Positions 6,194 through 11,309 of a DNA stretch of 11,309 bases are shown in pieces (the stretch's first letter is position 1; every line of letters starts with the position of its first letter). The stretch comes from Actinomycetota bacterium (GTDB taxonomy: Bacteria > Actinomycetota > Acidimicrobiia > Spongiisociales > ZC4RG35). Below the pieces are notes generated by a model. The model had not been told where the DNA came from. It was given only the letters and a program-made list of their open reading frames with translations, and did not search any database. Location: NCBI GenBank assembly GCA_003242515.1, contig QGUS01000030.1, forward strand, positions 1-11,309. Reading direction: 5' to 3'. Both the position numbers and the translations under genes were made by a program.

Positions 6194-6239
6194 AGCGAAT
6201 GATGATGATGAAGGCGATCCAGGAGCCGACCCGCGTCAT
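6192..6239 (-). CDS. Isoleucine leader peptide upstream of cimA
   Basis: The minus strand encodes the 15-residue peptide MTRVGSWIAFIIIIR. Five codons are isoleucine (ATC, then ATC ATC ATC ATT in a row), and isoleucine is the end product of the CimA pathway. The ATG overlaps the leuD stop as ATGA, and GAGGAG (6251-6246) lies 6 bases upstream, so initiation is well supported and coupled to leuD translation. The peptide is immediately followed by two adjacent 12-bp hairpins and then cimA. It is inferred to sense isoleucyl-tRNA charging through ribosome stalling. It contains no leucine, only one valine and no threonine, which makes the signal specific to isoleucine. Confidence 0.82.
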   Translation of the reverse strand: MTRVGSWIAFIIIIR

Positions 6240-6838
6240 GCGACGCTCCTCGGAAGCCACTCGGGGCGCCGGGCCTCGTAGGCCTCGATGGCGTCCTCGT
6301 GCTCCAGGGTCAGCCCGATGGCATCGAGTCCCTTCAGCAGCCGGTCCTTCACCGACGGGTCGATGTCGAACGACGCCTCGAGGTCGCCGCAGCGCACGGT
6401 CTGCGTCTCCAGGTCGATGGTGACGATCGTGTTCGGGTCGGCGGCCGCCTCGATGAGGCGGTTCACCGTCTCCTCCGGGAGCTCCACCGGGAGCAGTCCG
6501 CTCTGGTAGCTGTTGTTCCGGAAGATGTCGCCGAACGACGGGGCCACCACGGCCTCGAAGCCCCAGTCCTGGATGGCCCACACGGCATGCTCTCGGGATG
6601 AGCCGCAGCCGAAGTTGGGGCCGGCCACCAGGACCTTTGCGCCGCGTCGGGCCGGGTCGTGGGTGAAGAACTCCACGGGGTTCCCGTCGTCGTCGTACGC
6701 CCAGTTCCAGAACAGGAACGCGCCGTAGCCGGTGCGCTCGATCCTGGTCAGGAACTGCTTGGGGATGATCTGGTCGGTGTCGACGTCCGCCCGGGGCAGG
6801 GGGACCATCGCACCCTGGATGACGTTCACCGGTCTCAT
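6236..6838 (-). CDS. leuD: 3-isopropylmalate dehydratase small subunit LeuD
   Basis: LeuD is the swivel (aconitase-like) subunit that, with LeuC, isomerises 2- to 3-isopropylmalate; the same enzyme can act on citramalate. The 200-residue length is typical. The motifs DTDQIIPKQFL (20-30) and GPNFGCGSSREHA (73-85) are diagnostic for the small subunit and substrate specificity loop. The start MRPVNVIQG at 6838 overlaps the leuC stop as ATGA; a longer in-frame reading to 7018 runs inside leuC and is not used. Its own stop is shared with the ATG of the Ile leader peptide, so LeuD translation probably delivers ribosomes to that leader. Confidence 0.95.
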   Translation of the reverse strand: MRPVNVIQGAMVPLPRADVDTDQIIPKQFLTRIERTGYGAFLFWNWAYDDDGNPVEFFTHDPARRGAKVLVAGPNFGCGSSREHAVWAIQDWGFEAVVAPSFGDIFRNNSYQSGLLPVELPEETVNRLIEAAADPNTIVTIDLETQTVRCGDLEASFDIDPSVKDRLLKGLDAIGLTLEHEDAIEAYEARRPEWLPRSVA

Positions 6839-8232
6839 GCCCACTCCCTCACGTCGACGAAGTGACCCGCCACGGCGGCGGCCGCGGCCATGGCCGGGCT
6901 CACCAGGTGGGTGCGGGCGCCGCGGCCCTGGCGCCCCTCGTAGTTGCGGTTCGAGGTGGAGGCGCAGCGCTCGCCGGAGGGGATGACGTCCGGGTTCATG
7001 GCGAGGCAGCTGGAGCATCCCGCGTCACGCCACTCGAACCCGGCGTCCTCGAAGATGCGGTCCAGGCCTTCGGCCTCGGCCTGCGCCTTCACCTGCATCG
7101 ATCCGGGGACCACGACGGCGCTCACCCGGTCGGACACCTTCTTGCCCTCCACCACCCGGGCCGCCTGGCGCAGGTCGGTGATCCGGCTGTTGGTGCAGGA
7201 GCCGATGAAGACGTGCTGGACGGGGATGTCGGTGATCGGGGTGCCCGGCTGCAGGCCCATGTACTCCAGGGCCCGCTCGGCCGAGGAGCGGTCCATCGGG
7301 TCCTCGAAGTCGTCTGGCGACGGGACCGTCGAGGTCACCGGCACCGTCTGGCCCGGGTTGATGCCCCAGCTGACGTGGGGGACCAGGCGGGCGGCGTCGA
7401 TGTGCCGGACGGCGTCGAAGGTGGCGTCGGGGTCGGTCGCCAGGGACCGCCAGTCGTCCAGCGCCTTCTCCCAGGCCGCGCCCTTCGGGGCGAACGGCCG
7501 GCCCTCCACGTAGGCGAAGGTCGTGTCGTCCGGGGCGATCATGCCGGCCCGGGCGCCGCCCTCGATGGACATGTTGCAGATGGTCATCCGCTCCTCCATG
7601 GAGAGCTTGCGGATGGCTTCGCCGCGGTACTCGAAGACGTGGCCGGTGCCGCCGCGCACGCCCAGCTGGGCGAGGATCCCGAGGATCAGGTCCTTGGCGG
7701 CGACCCCGAGCGGCAGGTCGCCCTCGACCTCGATGGCCATGGTCTTGGGCTTCGACTGCCACAGGGTCTGCGTGGCGAGGACGTGCTCCACCTCCGTGGT
7801 GCCGATGCCGAACGCCAGGGCGCCGAAGGCGCCGTGGGTGGAGGTGTGGCTGTCCCCGCAGACGATGAGCATCCCCGGCTGCGTGAAGCCGTTCTCCGGG
7901 CCGACGACATGGACGATCCCCTGGCGCGGGTCGTCGATGTCGAAGAAGAGGATGCCGTGCTTGGCGCAGTTGGCCCGCAGCGTCTCCACCTGCTTGCGGG
8001 ACTGCGGGTCGCGGATCTGGACGAGGCGATCCACCGTGGGGATGGCGTGGTCGACGGTGGCAACCGTGAGGTCGGGGCGGCGGACCTTCCGCCCGTGGAA
8101 GTCGAGCCCCGCGAACGCCTGGGGGCTGGTCACCTCGTGGACCAGGTGCAGGTCGACGAACAGCAGCGAGGGATCGCCGTCGACCACGACATGGCGTTCC
8201 CAGATCTTCTCGAACAGAGTCTTACCCGGCAC
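6835..8232 (-). CDS. leuC: 3-isopropylmalate dehydratase large subunit LeuC
   Basis: LeuC is the [4Fe-4S] aconitase-family subunit of isopropylmalate isomerase. The 465 residues are the usual length for the bacterial type. The N-terminus KTLFEKIWERHVV, the motif VCGDSHTSTHGAFGALAFGIGT (in 124-145) and the three cluster cysteines, Cys346 in FIGSCTNSR and Cys406/Cys409 in AGCSSCLAMNPD, are all present. The start is GTG at 8232, overlapping the leuB stop by 11 bases, with GAGGTGG as ribosome site; it gives the standard N-terminus. It should work with LeuD in both the leucine and citramalate branches. Confidence 0.96.
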   Translation of the reverse strand: MPGKTLFEKIWERHVVVDGDPSLLFVDLHLVHEVTSPQAFAGLDFHGRKVRRPDLTVATVDHAIPTVDRLVQIRDPQSRKQVETLRANCAKHGILFFDIDDPRQGIVHVVGPENGFTQPGMLIVCGDSHTSTHGAFGALAFGIGTTEVEHVLATQTLWQSKPKTMAIEVEGDLPLGVAAKDLILGILAQLGVRGGTGHVFEYRGEAIRKLSMEERMTICNMSIEGGARAGMIAPDDTTFAYVEGRPFAPKGAAWEKALDDWRSLATDPDATFDAVRHIDAARLVPHVSWGINPGQTVPVTSTVPSPDDFEDPMDRSSAERALEYMGLQPGTPITDIPVQHVFIGSCTNSRITDLRQAARVVEGKKVSDRVSAVVVPGSMQVKAQAEAEGLDRIFEDAGFEWRDAGCSSCLAMNPDVIPSGERCASTSNRNYEGRQGRGARTHLVSPAMAAAAAVAGHFVDVREWA

Positions 8233-9282
8233 GGGTCACCACCTCCACGACACGATCCCCTACCTCTTTCGTGGTCATCCCCATCTGCCCGGCACGCAGC
8301 GAGGGAAGCGACCCGGCGACGAGGCCGACCGCCTTCTCGACGGCGGACCCGGCCTCCGTCTCTCCGAGCTCGTCGAGCATCATCCCCATGGCGCCGATGG
8401 CGGCGAGCGGGTTGATCCCGCCGGTGCCCTCCCAGCCGGGGGCGGTGCCGCCGATCGGCTCGAACATCGAGACGCCCTCCGGGTTGAGGTTCGCCCCGGA
8501 GGCGATGCCCATGCCGCCCTGGATGGCGGCCGCGAGGTCCGTGATGATGTCGCCGAACATGTTGTCGGTGACGATCACGTCGAACCTCGCCGGGTCCTCG
8601 ACCATCCAGAGGCAGGTGGCGTCGACGTGGGCGTACGCCGTCCCCACCTCCGGGTACTCCGCGGCGACCTCGGTGAACACCCGGGACCACAGGTCCCAGG
8701 CGTAGGTGAGGACGTTGGTCTTGCCGCAGAGCGTCACGTGCTTGCGCTCCCGGCGCGAGGCGAGCTCGAAGGCGTAGCGGATGCACCGCTCCACGCCCTT
8801 GCGGGTGTTCACCGACTCCTGGATGGCGATCTCGTTCCCGGTCCCCTTGTCGGTGAAGCTGCCTTTGCCGACGTACAGGCCCTCGCTGTTCTCGCGCACG
8901 ACCACGAAGTCGACGTCCTCGGGGCGCACCCCGGCGATGGGGGAGGCCACCCCGGGGTAGAGCTTCACCGGACGCAGGTTGACGTACTGGTCCAGCTCCC
9001 TCCTGATCCGGAGCAGGACCTCCTGCTCGAGGATCCCCGGCTTGACGTCCGGGTGCCCGATGGCGCCGAAGAGGATCGCGTCGGAGCGGCGCATGGTCTC
9101 CAGGTCCGCGTCGGTGAGGGTCTCCCCGCTGCGGAGGTAGCGCTCGCCGCCGACGTCCAGGTATTCGGTCTCGTACTCGAAGCCGAACCGCGACGCGGCC
9201 GCGTCGAGCACCTTGACCGCCTCGGCCACCACCTCGGGGCCGGTCCCGTCGCCGGGGACCACGCAGATCGAGTATCGCGCCA

Positions 9283-9283
<1 letters not shown>
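8222..9283 (-). CDS. leuB: 3-isopropylmalate dehydrogenase LeuB
   Basis: This 353-residue β-decarboxylating dehydrogenase oxidises 3-isopropylmalate to 2-oxoisocaproate, and the β-methylmalate of the citramalate route to 2-oxobutyrate. Visible features are VVPGDGTGPEV (8-18), substrate residues Arg94, Arg104, Arg130, Tyr137, Lys188, and metal ligands Asp221, Asp245, Asp249 within the signature around NMFGDIITDL (241-250). The cofactor loop reads EPIGGTAPGWEG, with Gly in place of the His of the common EPxHGSAP motif; this variant occurs in some LeuB and tartrate-dehydrogenase-like lineages. Context makes LeuB far more likely than tartrate or isocitrate dehydrogenase. The ATG at 9283 shares one base with the leuA stop (TGATG), so translation is probably re-initiated from leuA. 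Confidence 0.94.
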
Positions 9284-10482
<1,199 letters not shown>

Positions 10483-10488
10483 GTCGTT

Positions 10489-10597
10489 CTCTCCTTCGAA
10501 ATCCGTGTCCTACGCGTGCCTGTCCTGGCTCTCGTGCGTCTCGCCGCCCCCGGCTAGGCGATGGCGCCGGGTAGCGGCGGGCGTAGGCGAAGGAGAG
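10489..10597 (-). promoter_or_regulatory. leuA Shine-Dalgarno / anti-Shine-Dalgarno switch
   Basis: CTCTCCTTCG (10597-10588), which contains the first two Leu codons of the leader peptide, is perfectly complementary over 10 bp to CGAAGGAGAG (10498-10489), which contains the leuA ribosome site 6 bases before its ATG. Pairing would block leuA translation. A ribosome stalled at the Leu codons covers the first strand and exposes the site; one that reaches the stop codon leaves it free to pair. This is the layout of a translational leucine switch of the kind described upstream of actinobacterial leuA. No terminator with a T-tract is present. Confidence 0.8.
10542..10579 (-). promoter_or_regulatory. 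Hairpin in the leucine leader RNA spanning the leader stop codon
   Basis: CCCGGC (10571-10566) pairs with GCCGGG (10554-10549), and CGCCG (10579-10575) with CGGCG (10546-10542), separated by a CTA/GG internal loop and closed by an 11-base loop. The stem includes the last Leu codon and the leader stop codon, so a ribosome at the stop would melt it. It would sit inside the long-range helix between the Leu codons and the leuA ribosome site. Confidence 0.55.
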
Positions 10598-10613
10598 CGG
10601 CCGACATGATCAT
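10554..10613 (-). CDS. leuL: Leucine leader peptide upstream of leuA
   Basis: The minus strand encodes MIMSAALLRLRPPLPGAIA and TAG. Four codons are leucine (CTC, CTT, CTA, CTA), two of them CTA, a codon expected to be rare in so GC-rich a genome and thus good for sensing leucyl-tRNA. The first ATG overlaps the ilvN stop as ATGA; a second in-frame ATG at 10607 would give 17 residues. No strong ribosome site precedes it, so coupling to ilvN translation is likely. Its Leu codons are complementary to the leuA ribosome site, which supports a role in cis rather than as a free peptide. Confidence 0.82.
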   Translation of the reverse strand: MIMSAALLRLRPPLPGAIA

Positions 10614-11119
10614 GAGCGGCTCGCAGGGGTCAGGGCCAGAGAGGTCTCCGACCGTTGCTTCATGGCGATGCGCCCGGACTTGACCAGGTCGACGACCCCG
10701 TAGGGCCGCACCTGCTCCAGGAAGTCCGCCAGGCGCTTGGGAGTGCCGCAGATCTCGAAGGCGATGGAGTTCGGGGTGAGGTCGACCATGCGGGCGCCGA
10801 ACAGGTCGGCGGTCGCCCCGATCTCGCCCCGCTGAGCCGGCTCGCAGTAGACCCGGATCAGCATCACCTCGGTCTCCAGGGCGGTCTCTGCGGTCAGCTC
10901 CTGGACCTTGATGACGTTGACCAGCTTGTGGAGCTGCTTCTTCAGCTGCTCCACCTCGGGTGCGTCCACCACCAGCGTGATGTGGGACCGGCCCTCCATG
11001 TGCGTCGGGCCCACGGCCAGCGAGTGGATGTTGAAGCCGCGGTTGGAGCACATGGCGGAGACCCGGGCCAGGACGCCCGGCTTGTCCTCGACGATTACGG
11101 ACAGCGTGTGGTGGCTCAC
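10610..11119 (-). CDS. ilvN: Acetolactate synthase small (regulatory) subunit IlvN
   Basis: IlvN binds valine and activates and feedback-controls the acetohydroxyacid synthase large subunit IlvB. The 169 residues comprise an N-terminal ACT domain (about 4-78: LSVIVEDKPGVLARVSAM, FNIHSLAVGPT) and a C-terminal small-subunit domain (about 84-157: VMLIRVYCEP, then EICGTPKRLADFLEQVRPYGVVDLVKSGRIAM). The start is GTG at 11119, overlapping the ilvB stop as GTGA, with GGAGGA just upstream; this gives the usual N-terminus. The stop is shared with the ATG of the Leu leader peptide. ilvC, often next to ilvN in actinobacteria, is absent between ilvN and leuA. Confidence 0.95.
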   Translation of the reverse strand: MSHHTLSVIVEDKPGVLARVSAMCSNRGFNIHSLAVGPTHMEGRSHITLVVDAPEVEQLKKQLHKLVNVIKVQELTAETALETEVMLIRVYCEPAQRGEIGATADLFGARMVDLTPNSIAFEICGTPKRLADFLEQVRPYGVVDLVKSGRIAMKQRSETSLALTPASRS

Positions 11120-11309
11120 AAGTCCTCCGGTCCCATCGCGATGAAGTCGTTTGAGCCCCCGGCGGGGACCATCGGGAAGACCATCTCCTCGGGGTCGATG
11201 ACCACCTCGACGACGACTGGCCGGTCGTTGACCGCCATCGCCTTCTCGATGGCCACGTCGACCTCGTCCGGGTGGGTCAACCGCAGGCCGACCCAGCCCA
11301 AGGCCTCGG
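11116..11309 (-). CDS. ilvB: Acetolactate synthase large subunit IlvB (C-terminal end only)
   Basis: The window holds the last 63 codons and stop of a reading frame that enters from the right edge. The segment EALGWVGLRLTHPDEVDVAI, then AMAVNDRPVVVEVVIDPEEMVFPMVPAGGSND, is the characteristic C-terminus of the ThDP-dependent catalytic subunit, including the EMVFPMVPAG block. It would make 2-acetolactate and 2-aceto-2-hydroxybutyrate for the branched-chain amino acids. It is coupled to ilvN through a GTGA overlap. The catalytic domains and any leader upstream of ilvB lie outside the window. Confidence 0.93.
   Translation of the reverse strand, partial: EALGWVGLRLTHPDEVDVAIEKAMAVNDRPVVVEVVIDPEEMVFPMVPAGGSNDFIAMGPEDL

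Overview
The window is a GC-rich, tightly packed biosynthetic gene cluster read entirely from the minus strand. In transcription order (right to left) it holds ilvB (3' end only), ilvN, leuA, leuB, leuC, leuD, cimA, hisG, a hisC–HAD phosphatase fusion, hisB, hisH and hisF (broken at the contig edge). The encoded pathways are the entry to branched-chain amino acid synthesis, the complete leucine branch, citramalate-route 2-oxobutyrate (isoleucine) synthesis, and much of histidine synthesis. Codon use, PriA/HisH/HisF-type relatives and the leuA leader design point to an actinobacterium (Actinomycetota), perhaps an uncultured deep-branching one. The class cannot be fixed from the sequence alone.

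Nearly every gene overlaps its neighbour by 1 to 17 bases, usually as ATGA, GTGA or TTGA. Only three gaps exceed 100 bases: 10483-10609, 6112-6235 and 4323-4530. Each gap encodes a very short peptide rich in one amino acid, and in each case it is the end product of the next gene's pathway. A Leu-rich peptide (19 aa, 4 Leu) precedes leuA, an Ile-rich peptide (15 aa, 5 Ile) precedes cimA, and a His-rich peptide (18 aa, 4 His in a run of 5) precedes hisG. Each is followed by RNA segments able to switch between alternative pairings. The Leu codons are perfectly complementary over 10 bases to the leuA Shine-Dalgarno sequence. The end of the His leader is perfectly complementary over 11 bases to the 5' arm of an intrinsic terminator. 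The Ile leader stop codon lies in a 12-bp stem whose other arm could otherwise pair with the cimA Shine-Dalgarno sequence. The cluster therefore looks like one gene train divided into separately sensed modules by three leader-peptide switches that use apparently different outputs.

The parts fit together biochemically. IlvBN feeds valine and 2-ketoisovalerate. LeuA commits this to leucine. LeuCD and LeuB are shared between the leucine branch and the citramalate branch started by CimA. The LeuA here is about 400 residues and ends before the usual C-terminal leucine-binding domain, so leader control may carry more of the feedback burden. In the histidine module the aminotransferase HisC is fused to a C-terminal HAD phosphatase, a good candidate for the otherwise missing histidinol-phosphatase step. 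hisA, hisD and hisI/hisE are not in the window.

The first ~59 bases are not genomic. They align without gaps to an Illumina P7/Nextera i7 adapter, and the stop codon that ends hisF at 80-82 is probably a sequencing error beside it.
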